Below are positions 43,949 to 52,725 of a stretch of 64,000 nt of DNA, piece after piece. The notes under the pieces are model-generated. The model was given only the letters and a program-made list of their open reading frames with translations, ran no database searches and was not told the DNA's origin. A program made the position numbers and the translations under genes. The stretch is from contig CAKPZJ010000011.1 in assembly GCA_934204655.1 (NCBI GenBank), positions 1 through 64,000 on the forward strand. Reading direction: 5' to 3'. Within the stretch, counting starts at the first letter, position 1. Each line of letters opens with the position of its first letter. This DNA is from an uncultured Prevotella sp. GTDB lineage: Bacteria; Bacteroidota; Bacteroidia; Bacteroidales; Bacteroidaceae.

Positions 43949-44689
43949 TCAGAGATTGTCGGGGGTGTCGCTGCCACCATCGGCAGGGGTGCCGCCACCA
44001 TCGCTGCGGGGGCCGTTGTGGTCAGCGCTGGCGTAGTCGTCATCCGTGGGGGCACCGCTGCCGTCGGCCGGGGCGCTGGTCTTCACTATGACCAGCTGGC
44101 CCACGCCATAGCAGAGCACCAAGGCCCCTATGCCGGCTAAGAAGGCCGACCCCCAGATGGAGAACATGAGCACCAGACCGGCACCGATGGACACGTTGCG
44201 TATGCCGGTACGCCACAGGTCGGCCGTGGGGGTTGCCCGCTTGCCACAGAGGCTTTCGGGGATGGGCTGGCCCGTCTCGATGGCTTTCTGAGCCAGCTCC
44301 ATGCGTGCCCTGGAACGCTTGAAGAGATAGCGGAGCAGCACGATGAGCACTATGAACGGCAAGGCTAAGAAGATGAGTGTCGCCCCGACAAACACGAGGG
44401 GCAGTATGCTGCCATTGAAGCCTGACAGCCCATGCCAGAAGCCTCCGCCCGTAGCCATGGCTTCTGCCAGGTCGGCGGCATCATCATCGTCGTCGGCATC
44501 GATGGCCGCGGCAGATGCGTGGGCCTGGGCCGCGGTGGTATCCGAGTAGGCGGCTACGCCCTGGGCCTGCGCGGTGTCCACCACAGCCGTAGTGGTTATT
44601 TTAAGATGGTTACGGTGGTGGGGGGCAGCCATGGCTGAGGCTATACCCATGGTCAGCGCCAACATGAATAGTACTAATAATCGTTTCAT
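43949..44689 (-). CDS. DUF6249-like membrane protein
   Basis: The 246-residue protein has a signal peptide (MKRLLVLFMLALTMGIASAMA), an Ala/Asp-rich linker (D repeats near residue 65), a double membrane helix (about residues 95-122) followed by FKRSRARMELAQKAIETGQPIPESL, two more helices and an acidic, Gly/Ser/Asp-rich tail. It is of the DUF6249 type, of unknown function. It heads the three-gene series with the ECF sigma factor and the DUF5056-like protein. Confidence 0.75.
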   Translation of the reverse strand: MKRLLVLFMLALTMGIASAMAAPHHRNHLKITTTAVVDTAQAQGVAAYSDTTAAQAHASAAAIDADDDDDAADLAEAMATGGGFWHGLSGFNGSILPLVFVGATLIFLALPFIVLIVLLRYLFKRSRARMELAQKAIETGQPIPESLCGKRATPTADLWRTGIRNVSIGAGLVLMFSIWGSAFLAGIGALVLCYGVGQLVIVKTSAPADGSGAPTDDDYASADHNGPRSDGGGTPADGGSDTPDNL

Positions 44690-44767
44690 ATCCTATCGTT
44701 TTTTGATTTTTTCTATCCATTAGACGCATTGGGATAGCAATTAGTTGCAAAATAACGAAAAAAAGTC

Positions 44768-44775
44768 TATTTTTG
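44768..44775 (+). promoter_or_regulatory. Putative -7 box of rsmF
   Basis: TAttTTTG, 23 nt before the ATG at 44799; the -33 position has TTG at slightly longer spacing (20 nt). Confidence 0.55.
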
Positions 44776-44798
44776 CAAGCGTTTAGACGACTAAAGTA

Positions 44799-46217
44799 AT
44801 GAATGTACCCGCTGATTTTACTGATTACACGCGCCGACTTATGGGCCAGCAGCTGTATGGCCATCTGGAGCGTGGCCTGGACAGCGAGCCGCCCGTGAGC
44901 ATACGCCTCAACCCGTTTAAGGCAGGCCGCGGTATCCACCAGGCAGGCATCGCCATGAGCCACGAGCCTATAGGCTGGTGCGACGAGGGCTATTGGCTGG
45001 AGCGGAGGCCCAACTTTACCTTTGACCCATTGCTGCACGCGGGCTACTACTATGTACAGGAGTCGGCATCGATGTTTGTAAGTCACGTACTACGGCAAGT
45101 AGTCTCAGCGCCATGTACCGTGCTCGACCTGTGTGCGGCCCCCGGCGGCAAGTCGACCGCTGCCCGCACGGTACTGCCCGCCGGCAGCCTGTTAGTGTGC
45201 AATGAGCCTATGCGCCCGAGGGCTCAGGTGCTGAGCGAGAATGTCCAGAAATTCGGTCACCCTGATGTTATCGTGACCAACAACTATCCACGCGACTTCC
45301 GCAAGGCTGGCGTCAGTTTTGACGCTATCATCGCTGACGTTCCCTGCTCTGGCGAGGGCATGTTTCGCAAGGACGGCGGGGCTATTGATGAGTGGAGCCA
45401 TCAGAAAGTGGACAACTGCTGGCGACTTCAGCGACAGATAATAGAGGATATATGGCCCTGCCTGAAGCCGGGGGGTGTGCTGGTGTACTCGACATGCACC
45501 TTTAACGCATTGGAGAACGAGGACAACCTGGCCTGGATAACCACGGAGATGGGGGCCGAATACATTAATATATATACGCAACCCGACTGGCACATCACGC
45601 AGGCCCTGACGGGCACAGCCACGGCCTACCGCTTCATACCGGGGGTGTCGCGCAGCGAGGGACTGTGCATGGCGGTGCTCCGCAAGACGAGGGGCGAGAC
45701 GCTGACCACCCGCAAGGCCCGCGAGGCTAAGGGGCGCGAGGCCAAGGCCAACAGCCGACCACTGCCAAAGACCGATATAACCACGTGGCTTACCGAGGCT
45801 GATGCCTACACCATCGTCCAGGAGGCCGACACGGTGAGGGCCATCCCCCGGGCATGGGGCGCGGAGTACAGGGCCATCAGCCGCAGCCTGAAAGTGCTGC
45901 ATGCGGGCATAACCATGGGCACGGTAAAGGGGCGCGACCTCATAGCCCACTCCTCGCTGGCCCTGTCGACAGCCCTGAACCGCAGCGCCGTGCCCCAGGC
46001 CGAGGTGGGCTACGCACAGGCCATCGCCTACCTGCGCAAGGAGGCTATCACCCTGCCCGAGGGTACTCCGCGCGGCACGGTGCTGGTAACCTATCATGGC
46101 GCAGCCCTCGGATTTGTAAAGAACTTAGGCAACCGGGCCAACAACCTGTATCCCCAGGAATGGCGCATCAAGAGTACGCACGTTCCTGACGACGAACCGA
46201 AAATTTTAAGTATATGA
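44799..46217 (+). CDS. rsmF: RsmF-type rRNA (cytosine-C5-)-methyltransferase
   Basis: The 472-residue protein methylates C5 of a 16S rRNA cytosine. The AdoMet site is [15 protein letters not shown], the active cysteines are in [14 protein letters not shown] (PC motif) and [14 protein letters not shown] (TC motif), as in NOL1/NOP2/Sun enzymes. The C-terminal part (after about residue 290) includes a PUA-like end ([32 protein letters not shown]), which fits RsmF rather than RsmB. It overlaps thyA by 4 bp. Confidence 0.92.
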   Translation: MNVPADFTDYTRRLMGQQLYGHLERGLDSEPPVSIRLNPFKAGRGIHQAGIAMSHEPIGWCDEGYWLERRPNFTFDPLLHAGYYYVQESASMFVSHVLRQVVSAPCTVLDLCAAPGGKSTAARTVLPAGSLLVCNEPMRPRAQVLSENVQKFGHPDVIVTNNYPRDFRKAGVSFDAIIADVPCSGEGMFRKDGGAIDEWSHQKVDNCWRLQRQIIEDIWPCLKPGGVLVYSTCTFNALENEDNLAWITTEMGAEYINIYTQPDWHITQALTGTATAYRFIPGVSRSEGLCMAVLRKTRGETLTTRKAREAKGREAKANSRPLPKTDITTWLTEADAYTIVQEADTVRAIPRAWGAEYRAISRSLKVLHAGITMGTVKGRDLIAHSSLALSTALNRSAVPQAEVGYAQAIAYLRKEAITLPEGTPRGTVLVTYHGAALGFVKNLGNRANNLYPQEWRIKSTHVPDDEPKILSI

Positions 46218-47008
46218 AACAATATCTCGACTTACTCAACCGCATCCTGACAGAGGGTCACAAGAAAACTGACCGTACCGGCACGGGCACCCTGAGTGTC
46301 TTCGGCCATCAGATGAGGTTCAATCTGGAGGAGGGGTTCCCTCTCCTCACCACCAAGAAGCTGCACCTCAAGTCTATCATCTACGAACTGCTGTGGTTCC
46401 TGCGTGGCGACACCAACGTGCGCTATCTCCAGGAGCACGGAGTACGTATCTGGAACGAGTGGGCTGACGAGAACGGCGACCTGGGCCCCGTTTACGGACA
46501 CCAGTGGCGGTCGTGGCCCGACTACAAGGGTGGAACCATAGACCAGATACAGAACGTGATAGACACCATCAAGGCTCGCCCAGACTCGCGGCGTATGGTG
46601 GTGAGTGCCTGGAACCCTGCCGAGGTCGACGAGATGGCTCTTCCACCCTGCCACTGCCTCTTCCAGTTCTACGTAGCCGATGGCCGCCTGAGCCTGCAGC
46701 TCTACCAGCGCTCGGCCGACACCTTCCTCGGTGTTCCCTTCAACATCGCCTCTTATGCCCTGCTCCTCCAGATGATGGCTCAGGTCACCGGGCTGCGTGC
46801 CGGCGACTTCGTACACACCACGGGCGACACCCATCTGTACCTGAACCACCTGGAGCAGGCCCGCCTGCAACTTACGCGCACCCCGCGCCCTCTCCCCAAG
46901 ATGCACCTTAACCCCGAGGTAACTAATCTGTTCGATTTCAAGTACGAAGACTTCCAACTCACCGACTATGACCCGTGGCCGCACATCCCGGCACAGGTAT
47001 CGGTATAA
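46214..47008 (+). CDS. thyA: Thymidylate synthase
   Basis: This 264-residue enzyme (the usual length) makes dTMP from dUMP with methylene-tetrahydrofolate. The nucleophile is C146 in [12 protein letters not shown], followed by [23 protein letters not shown] and the folate site [10 protein letters not shown]. The arginine [11 protein letters not shown] near the N-terminus binds phosphate. The preceding gene overlaps by 4 bp; dihydrofolate reductase follows after 20 bp, pairing dTMP synthesis with folate recycling. Confidence 0.97.
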   Translation: MKQYLDLLNRILTEGHKKTDRTGTGTLSVFGHQMRFNLEEGFPLLTTKKLHLKSIIYELLWFLRGDTNVRYLQEHGVRIWNEWADENGDLGPVYGHQWRSWPDYKGGTIDQIQNVIDTIKARPDSRRMVVSAWNPAEVDEMALPPCHCLFQFYVADGRLSLQLYQRSADTFLGVPFNIASYALLLQMMAQVTGLRAGDFVHTTGDTHLYLNHLEQARLQLTRTPRPLPKMHLNPEVTNLFDFKYEDFQLTDYDPWPHIPAQVSV

Positions 47009-47028
47009 CCGCCACCATCACACCGACT

Positions 47029-47508
47029 ATGCGTATCAACATTATAGCTGCCGTGGCCCGCAACCGCGCCATAGGCATTAACAACAAGCTCATATACTGG
47101 CTCCCCAACGACCTGAAGCGCTTCAAGCAGCTCACCACGGGCCACACCATCATCATGGGGCGCCACACCTTCGAGTCATTGCCCAAGGGTGCGCTGCCCA
47201 ATCGCCGTAACATCGTGCTCAGCCGTAGCCAGGGCCACTTTGAAGGCTGCGATGCCTATCGCTCGCTCGACGAGGCGCTGGCCCACTGCGGCCCCGACGA
47301 GGACGTGTACATCATCGGCGGAGCCAGCGTGTACACCCAGGCCCTGGGCCGTGCTGACAGGCTGTGCCTGACTGAGATAGACGACACCCCTAAGGATGCC
47401 GACGCTTTTTTCCCGCCTTACGACGACTGGCGTGAGGTGTGGCGCGAGGCCCACGGCACCGATGAACGCCACAGCCACCGCTACGCCTTCGTGGACTACG
47501 AACGATAA
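47029..47508 (+). CDS. folA: Dihydrofolate reductase
   Basis: This 159-residue enzyme reduces dihydrofolate with NADPH. Typical text: MRINIIAAVARNRAIGINNKLIYWLPNDLKRFK (the acidic residue in the LPND segment acts in catalysis), IIMGRHTFESLPKGALPNRRNIVLSR and DVYIIGGASVYTQAL. The start at 47029 removes a stretch that overlaps thyA. It regenerates the folate used by ThyA just upstream. Confidence 0.96.
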   Translation: MRINIIAAVARNRAIGINNKLIYWLPNDLKRFKQLTTGHTIIMGRHTFESLPKGALPNRRNIVLSRSQGHFEGCDAYRSLDEALAHCGPDEDVYIIGGASVYTQALGRADRLCLTEIDDTPKDADAFFPPYDDWREVWREAHGTDERHSHRYAFVDYER

Positions 47509-47512
47509 GGAA

Positions 47513-47545
47513 AAAGTAACAAGGTAAAAGGATAAAAAGGTAAAA
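47513..47545 (+). repeat. A-rich heptamer-like array (repeat D)
   Basis: AAAAAGTAACAAGGTAAAAGG followed by ATAAAAAGGTAAAAAGCG: imperfect copies of AAAAGGT. Related arrays flank the repeat C copies at 53.4 and 61.4 kb. Confidence 0.65.
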
Positions 47546-47600
47546 AGCGCTGGGATGGGAGTTACCCGGGTAGTGGCCGAAACAGTCATTAAATTTGCAG

Positions 47601-47677
47601 AGACCGACCTTTACTTTTCCAGGAGCCGTCATTAGCAAGTTGGGAGCCATCTTTAGCAAGCTAAAGGTCGGTCTTTT
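47601..47677. repeat. Repeat C hairpin (copy 2)
   Basis: AGACCGACCTTTAC (47601-47614) with CTAAAGGTCGGTCT at the other end; the loop has two GGAGCC units as in copy 1. Confidence 0.85.
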
Positions 47678-47813
47678 CATTTACCCCGATAGTCATTGGC
47701 GTACAGCAAGCCATCGCCCACATATCAGCAGCGCTTTTTACCTTTTTCCCCTTTTACTTTTCATCGCTGGCGATGCTTCCCAGCCACGCCCCGACAATCG
47801 GATAAAGAAGAAA

Positions 47814-47854
47814 GCCCAACGGCTCTCCTGCTATTGAATGGAGAGCCGTTGGGC
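47814..47854. terminator. Bidirectional terminator between folA and the Lrp gene
   Basis: GCCCAACGGCTCTC (47814-47827) pairs with GAGAGCCGTTGGGC (47841-47854). A- and T-rich ends flank both sides. Confidence 0.9.
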
Positions 47855-47883
47855 TTTATGGTTGCCTCGTCTGTGGGAGTGGC

Positions 47884-48387
47884 TTACTCTGCCGTCTCGG
47901 GTACCACCGCTTCCTCATCGATGATGTCGTCGGGTACGGGAAGCTGCCTGTCTATCACCGCGTTAAACGATACAATGGTCTCACTACGCGATAGACCCAG
48001 GGGCTGCAGCCTGTCGTGTATAATGTTAAGCAGGTGATGATTATTGCGGGCATATATCTTGACAAACATATCGTACCCACCCGTAGTGTAGTGACACTCG
48101 GTTACCTCGGGTATCTGCTTGAGTTTATCGACCACTGCGTCAAACTGCTCGGGGTTCTTCAGATACAGGCCCACGTACGCGCAGGTCTCATAGCCTATCT
48201 TCTCGGGGTCAATGACGAACCGCGAACCCTTCAGCACGCCCAGCGAGGTCAGCTTAGCTATGCGCTGATGGATGGCAGCCCCACTTACGTTACAGGCTCT
48301 GGCCACCTCAAGAAAGGGAAGACGTGCGTTTTCTGCCACCAGATTAAGTATTTTCTTATCTAATAAGTCTAAATTACGATATGCCAT
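47884..48387 (-). CDS. Lrp/AsnC family transcriptional regulator
   Basis: The 167-residue regulator has an N-terminal winged helix (LDLLDKKILNLVAENARLPFLEVARACNVSGAAIHQRIAKL) and the RAM ligand-binding domain (AYVGLYLKNPEQFDAVVDKLKQIPEVTECHYTTGGYDMFVKI). It probably binds an amino acid and controls a few genes; the ligand and target are unknown. A TAtcTTTG box lies at 48410-48417 (minus strand), 23 nt before the ATG. Confidence 0.92.
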   Translation of the reverse strand: MAYRNLDLLDKKILNLVAENARLPFLEVARACNVSGAAIHQRIAKLTSLGVLKGSRFVIDPEKIGYETCAYVGLYLKNPEQFDAVVDKLKQIPEVTECHYTTGGYDMFVKIYARNNHHLLNIIHDRLQPLGLSRSETIVSFNAVIDRQLPVPDDIIDEEAVVPETAE

Positions 48388-48472
48388 AAATAATTATATT
48401 TTGATGGCAAAGATACGAAAAAATAAGGACAACCGATGCGCTAAAGAGGAAAAATGTTACAATATGTCATGC

Positions 48473-48925
48473 TTAACGTTTTTTATCAGTGGCCGTGTAG
48501 CATATCTTCAGGGCCTGTGCGCGGCGCAGGGCCGTCTTTACGTCCTGCATGACGCCCATCTTGGTGTGGCGGTCGGCCTTGATAGACACGGTCATCTGCT
48601 GCTGGTCGGCGGGAGCCATGCGCTGACGCTCGGCAGCCATGTAATCGGTAAGTTCGTCGGTGGTTACCAACTTGTCGTTAAGCTGTATGCGGGTGGGGGC
48701 ACCGGGGGCGCCCATGGGAGTACCTATATATATATAGGAGATGGCCGACTTCTTGACCAGGCGGGTGAGCTGGGTGCCCTGAGGTACCTGGAAACGCACC
48801 TTGACGGTGTTCTTCTGCATGTGGGTGACTATCATAAAGAAGAAGAGCACCGTGAATATCAGGTCGGGTAATGACGAGGTGTTCAGACCGGGCACCTCGT
48901 GCGACCGCCGCCGTAGTATGCTCAT
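48473..48925 (-). CDS. ExbD/TolR family protein (second)
   Basis: The 150-residue protein has a short cytoplasmic N-terminus (VPGLNTSSLPDLIFTVLFFFMIV with the conserved Asp in the single membrane helix, which carries protons) and a periplasmic domain. It forms an energy-transducing proton channel with ExbB. It overlaps the first ExbD gene by 4 bp and ends the operon. Confidence 0.9.
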   Translation of the reverse strand: MSILRRRSHEVPGLNTSSLPDLIFTVLFFFMIVTHMQKNTVKVRFQVPQGTQLTRLVKKSAISYIYIGTPMGAPGAPTRIQLNDKLVTTDELTDYMAAERQRMAPADQQQMTVSIKADRHTKMGVMQDVKTALRRAQALKICYTATDKKR

Positions 48926-49443
48926 GCGTGGGGCCCTCCCTGGCCCTGGTAGCTCTCTACGATGCGCTGCGGACAGGCGCTGCGCACGGCATCGCGCTGG
49001 GCTGGCGTACAGGCATTGTACCCGTGACCGTAGAGCTGGTGGGCAGTACGGTCGCGCAGGTGCTGGTAAGCAGCCACTAACTGATTTTGTAACTGGAAGT
49101 AGGTGTCGTAGTCGGCCGCGGGGTCTATCTGTAACGAGATGATGTGCCGCCGGCCACGGCTGGTAACAAACTGCTCTACGCGGGCGGCCACCCCACTTAC
49201 GGGAACCACCTGCCCATCGGCCATGAGTTGGTTTGTGGCCGTAATGGTGTACGTGAGCACGTCGCGGCTATCCACCTCGGTAGCCGGCTGCTCCTTGGTC
49301 TCAGCCGGAGGCAGCTGGCGCGTCAGGCCCTTGTCCTGGTCCATCGAGGTGGTAACCAGGAAGAAAATAAGCAGCACAAAGGATATGTCGGCTGTAGACG
49401 TGGTGTTGAGCCCGAAGGCTGCCCGGCGTTTGCGTGTAAACAT
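48922..49443 (-). CDS. ExbD/TolR family protein (first)
   Basis: The 173-residue protein begins FTRKRRAAFGLNTTSTADISFVLLIFFLVTTSM, so the single membrane helix with its conserved Asp is at residues 18-37. The periplasmic part is longer than usual and ends Gly/Gln-rich. With ExbB it turns the proton gradient into work on outer-membrane receptors or other machines. It overlaps the membrane protein gene by 1 bp and the next ExbD by 4 bp. No tonB is present here. Confidence 0.9.
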   Translation of the reverse strand: MFTRKRRAAFGLNTTSTADISFVLLIFFLVTTSMDQDKGLTRQLPPAETKEQPATEVDSRDVLTYTITATNQLMADGQVVPVSGVAARVEQFVTSRGRRHIISLQIDPAADYDTYFQLQNQLVAAYQHLRDRTAHQLYGHGYNACTPAQRDAVRSACPQRIVESYQGQGGPHA

Positions 49444-49943
49444 CAGCGCTCCTTTCTGTGTACACGACAGTGTACGCCACTATAGATAACGGCAGCCACG
49501 GCCACCACGATGAGTGCCGTGCCCGTGGCTATAAACATGTCGGCCACCCGCAGGGACAGGGCCGAGGCATAGCGGGTACCATTGACCATCAGCGGCTGAG
49601 CCGAGCCTAAGGCCAGGGTGATGAGAACCAGCACGGACACCCCGCCGGCTACCGACAGACTGATAAGGCGCTGCGGCACGCCGTTAACCACCCGCTCGTG
49701 GGTGCTGGCGCGGTGCTGCCTGACGGCCATCCATACCGCGGTGGCCACAGCCACTATCCCCAACAGCTCGACAAAGGCGATGAGCAGCGGAGTGAACAGC
49801 GGGGCGCTAAACGAGGGGTCGGCCTCATAGGGAGTAGCATACCCCACTAAGAAGAAGAGTACATAGACCAACGCCGCGACACCTATTAACAGGTAGAAAC
49901 AGCAGCGCGACACCTTGGCCGCAGGCCATTGCGCTATCTTCAT
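49443..49943 (-). CDS. Membrane protein between ExbB and ExbD genes
   Basis: The 166-residue protein has four membrane segments (about residues 14-34, 50-70, 90-110 and 130-150) and no recognised family. Related four-gene layouts (ExbB, small membrane protein, ExbD, ExbD) occur in Bacteroidetes. Overlaps with both neighbours (4 bp and 1 bp) show it is an integral part of the operon; a subunit of the proton channel is a reasonable guess. Confidence 0.78.
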   Translation of the reverse strand: MKIAQWPAAKVSRCCFYLLIGVAALVYVLFFLVGYATPYEADPSFSAPLFTPLLIAFVELLGIVAVATAVWMAVRQHRASTHERVVNGVPQRLISLSVAGGVSVLVLITLALGSAQPLMVNGTRYASALSLRVADMFIATGTALIVVAVAAVIYSGVHCRVHRKER

Positions 49944-50782
49944 GCCGCTGCCCCCTTACTCTTGGCTATGGCGTCCAGCAGGCCAATGACGGCCTCTTCC
50001 ATCTGAGTGGTCAGCCGGTCTATCTTGGACAATATATAGTTGTAAAACACCTGCAGTACCAGGGCCACGATGATGCCGAAGATAGTGGTGATAAGGGCCA
50101 CGCGCATACCCGAGGCCACGATGGTGGGACTGATGTCGCCGGCGGCCTGTATCTGGTCAAAGGCCATCACCATGCCTATCACGGTGCCCAAGAAGCCCAA
50201 CGAGGGAGCCATGGCGATAAACAGCGAAATCCACGAGCAGCCTTTCTCTAAGTTGGCTGCCTGCACGCTACCGTAGGCCACCAACGTACGCTCTATGTTG
50301 GCCATGTCCTCATGGTAGCGGAGCAGTCCCTGGCGGCAGACGGCGGCCACGGGGCCCGGGGTGGCCTCGCACAGTTGTCGGGCGCTGTCTATCTGGCCGG
50401 CCTCGACCTGCTCGGTAAGCTGGGTCATAAACTTCTTGGCGTCAGTCTCAGACAGGGCTAAGAAGATGATACGCTCTATACAGAAGGCCAGGCCTAATAC
50501 CAGTGCCAGAGCCACCAGTGACATAAAGCCAGCATTGCCCTCGATAAACTTGGTCTTCAGCAGCTGGTGAAAGGAGGGCGCCTCATCAGTGGAGGCCACT
50601 TCCTGCAGATTGTCGGCCGCCGAGGCGAGCGAACTGTCTGCCACGGCCGGCGCGGCGCTATCGGTTACAGCCGTCTGCACGCTGTCGGTATTCTGGGCAC
50701 ATACGGGCGCTACGCCCATCCACAGCACCAGTATCAGCGCCACGGCCATTACGCGTTTCATATTCATCATAGACATAGTCAT
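49940..50782 (-). CDS. MotA/TolQ/ExbB family proton channel protein
   Basis: The protein of 280 residues (ATG 50782) starts with a signal-like helix (VMAVALILVLWMGVAPVCA) and an acidic Ser/Ala/Asp linker. The ExbB core follows: helix 1 (about 90-112, GFMSLVALALVLGLAFCIERIIF), then SWISLFIAMAPSLGFLGTVIGMVMAFDQI and SGMRVALITTIFGIIVALVLQVFYNYI. It builds the stator ring that, with the two ExbD proteins, harvests the proton gradient. A TAcTTTTG box at 50800-50807 (minus strand) lies 17 nt before the start, which rules out the longer frame. Confidence 0.9.
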   Translation of the reverse strand: MTMSMMNMKRVMAVALILVLWMGVAPVCAQNTDSVQTAVTDSAAPAVADSSLASAADNLQEVASTDEAPSFHQLLKTKFIEGNAGFMSLVALALVLGLAFCIERIIFLALSETDAKKFMTQLTEQVEAGQIDSARQLCEATPGPVAAVCRQGLLRYHEDMANIERTLVAYGSVQAANLEKGCSWISLFIAMAPSLGFLGTVIGMVMAFDQIQAAGDISPTIVASGMRVALITTIFGIIVALVLQVFYNYILSKIDRLTTQMEEAVIGLLDAIAKSKGAAA

Positions 50783-50799
50783 TATCGTTTCTGAAGATG

Positions 50800-50807
50800 C
50801 AAAAGTA
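50800..50807 (-). promoter_or_regulatory. Putative -7 box of the ExbB operon
   Basis: TAcTTTTG on the minus strand with TTGG at the -33 position (19 nt spacing); leader of about 12 nt. Confidence 0.65.
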
Positions 50808-50914
50808 GTGGTTTCCAATCGCTCAGCCAAGCATTTTTGTATAATGTTTGTAAATATCCGCGATTTTGCCGTCGCGGCCATCGGTGAGGCCCTCATGGCA
50901 AGGCCCAGAAACAC

Positions 50915-50954
50915 GTTGCCCCGCCACAGGAGGGTGAGTCCGGGGCGGGGCAAC
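50915..50954. terminator. Hairpin downstream of the phosphoesterase gene
   Basis: GTTGCCCCGCC (50915-50925) pairs with GGCGGGGCAAC (50944-50954). It terminates the phosphoesterase gene, with only a short T tract (minus strand). Confidence 0.7.
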
Positions 50955-50990
50955 ATCGTTATGCCTACCAGCAGTGTGGGCCGCGATGGC

Positions 50991-52643
50991 CTAATCGTCT
51001 ACATAATAGTGGGCGTAGTTATAAAACGGCTCCGTGATGACATGGTCGCTGGTCTCGGTATAAGTGTTGCCGTAGCGGTCCTTGGCCACAATGGTAACGT
51101 GTGCCTTGGGGTCGCGGGGCTTGTAGTAGTACCAGTGGTTCATCTTGAGGTAACCATTGCGCTTGCTGAAGAAGCTGTAGGGGTTAGACTTGACATACTT
51201 GTGATGATAACCCACGGCGAAGGCATCCTGATTAGGAGTCTTCTGGAGGCGAGTCATAGGCATCTTGACACCATTCTCGATGGCGTAAAGGTTCCACTGC
51301 GAGTCGGCATTGAAGACATTGGCCACGAGGACGCCATGGCCCTTGGGGAGGTTCCAGTCATCGGCATAGTTTTCGCCATTAAAGTCGGTATCAGCACGGA
51401 AGAGGGCCATCTGCTTGCTGCGGTCCCAGCGGGTGCCCTTGTAGTAACAGTCCTTGATGGCATTGCCCTTGACGGTGTACACATAGTAACCGTTGGGCAC
51501 GCCGTCAATGTTGATATTGGACTGCCAGATGTCGCCACAAGCTGCTGCGTGACAGTGCTCGAGGATGTGGCGTCCGTGGAAGTCTATCTCATTGTTGACG
51601 GCGAAGTGAGTATGGCCGCAGAAGAGCTCATAGCCCTTGAACTGACCTAAGAGGTCCATCAGGCGCTCAAGGCGGTTAGAGGCGTAGTGGCCATCACCGA
51701 TGCTGTTGGGGTTGGGGGCCTTGGTGCGGTTACCAAAGGTGAGGGGGATGTGGTAGTTGAGCACCACGAGCTTGTTCTTAGGCACCAGGCTGAGGTCGCT
51801 CTCGAGCCAGGCCATCTGTTCGTCGGTCAGTTCGCCTGGTTGGTAGTAGGCCCAGCCACGGTAGTAGATGACGTTGTTGAAGCAGACGTAGTGGACGTTA
51901 CCGCGGTCGAACGAATAGTCAGTAGGGCCCCACGCCTCTTCCCATTTCTGCTTGTAGAGGGCCTTGCCGTCCTGGTCGTGGTTGCCGATAACGGAGAAGA
52001 GACGCATGCGCGAAGAGCCGAGGGCTGCGCGCACCTGTCCCTCGAGTTTCTCGTTGTAGCCGCCATAGTACTGCACGTCGTCGCCCATGCTGATGCCATA
52101 TACGGGGGTATCCTCGGGCAGAGCGGCTATCGTCTTCTTGATGTCGGCCATCGTCTCCTCAGTGAAGCGTTCGACGTCGCTCTTGCGCACGGCGTTGTCA
52201 TTAGGTCCCTGGAAGTAAGGGCCGTAAGCGTTGGTGGCCTGGGGGTCGCCGATAATGATTAGTTTATAGTTTTTCTCCTTACCGCCAGCCAGCTTGGTGA
52301 GGCTGAAGTCGTACTGGAGCTTGCCATCGGTAACCTGCTGATAGAAGCAGGCTGTGTTGTCGGTAGCAGAGTGAACGGGGACTTCGCAATCGGCCGGCAC
52401 GGTGTAGTAGACAAACTTGGAGGCGCTGTTATAGGGCAGACGGTACTGGCCGCGGGCATCGGTCCGGACGCAGGTAAATCCGTTGCTCACCACCACGCCG
52501 GCCACGGGGCGGCCCTTCTGGTCGGTAAAGGTTCCTGTAAAATGGGTGGGAGCCGTCGCGGTCTGGGCCATAGCCCCTGCCGGCAGCAAGCCGAAAAGAC
52601 ATAGCAGGGCCATGACAAGCCCTGAGTGTAAGGTTTTTCTCAT
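50991..52643 (-). CDS. Secreted calcineurin-like phosphoesterase
   Basis: The protein of 550 residues (ATG 52643) has a signal peptide (MRKTLHSGLVMALLCLFGLLPAGAMA), an N-terminal beta domain of the carboxypeptidase-regulatory type (residues 30-100, FTDQKGRPVAGVVVSNGFTCVRTDARGQYRL) and a metallophosphoesterase domain with GDPQ, GDDVQ, GNHD (220-223) and GHTH (343-346). A C-terminal beta domain ends YAHYYVDD. The whole is collinear with the C-terminal 500 residues of the lipoprotein phosphoesterase at 54364-56778, so they are paralogues. A TAacTTTG box is at 52715-52722. Confidence 0.88.
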   Translation of the reverse strand: MRKTLHSGLVMALLCLFGLLPAGAMAQTATAPTHFTGTFTDQKGRPVAGVVVSNGFTCVRTDARGQYRLPYNSASKFVYYTVPADCEVPVHSATDNTACFYQQVTDGKLQYDFSLTKLAGGKEKNYKLIIIGDPQATNAYGPYFQGPNDNAVRKSDVERFTEETMADIKKTIAALPEDTPVYGISMGDDVQYYGGYNEKLEGQVRAALGSSRMRLFSVIGNHDQDGKALYKQKWEEAWGPTDYSFDRGNVHYVCFNNVIYYRGWAYYQPGELTDEQMAWLESDLSLVPKNKLVVLNYHIPLTFGNRTKAPNPNSIGDGHYASNRLERLMDLLGQFKGYELFCGHTHFAVNNEIDFHGRHILEHCHAAACGDIWQSNINIDGVPNGYYVYTVKGNAIKDCYYKGTRWDRSKQMALFRADTDFNGENYADDWNLPKGHGVLVANVFNADSQWNLYAIENGVKMPMTRLQKTPNQDAFAVGYHHKYVKSNPYSFFSKRNGYLKMNHWYYYKPRDPKAHVTIVAKDRYGNTYTETSDHVITEPFYNYAHYYVDD

Positions 52644-52714
52644 GTTATTATTTTTTGTTATGTTTCCACGTACAACGGTGGCTCCATGGCAGGTGCCCAT
52701 GAGCCTAACGCCTA

Positions 52715-52722
52715 CAAAGTTA
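52715..52722 (-). promoter_or_regulatory. Putative -7 box of the secreted phosphoesterase gene
   Basis: TAacTTTG on the minus strand, about 70 nt before the start and just past the ArnT remnant's stop side. Confidence 0.55.
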
Positions 52723-52725
52723 GCA

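Larger units (their letters stand above)
47509..47883. other. Intergenic region with composite repeat
   Basis: It contains an A-rich array (47513-47545), a repeat C hairpin (47601-47677), an inverse T-rich array (about 47730-47765) and a bidirectional terminator (47814-47854). No gene. Confidence 0.7.

Noticed and set aside
48720-48737. TATATATATATAGG run resembling the AT motif
   Set aside because: It lies inside the coding sequence of the second ExbD gene, lacks the CACCTTATT part and is explained by Tyr/Ile codons.
50589-51650. Plus-strand frame of 353 residues crossing ExbB and phosphoesterase genes
   Set aside because: It runs through the ExbB promoter and two opposite real genes; composition is antisense-like.
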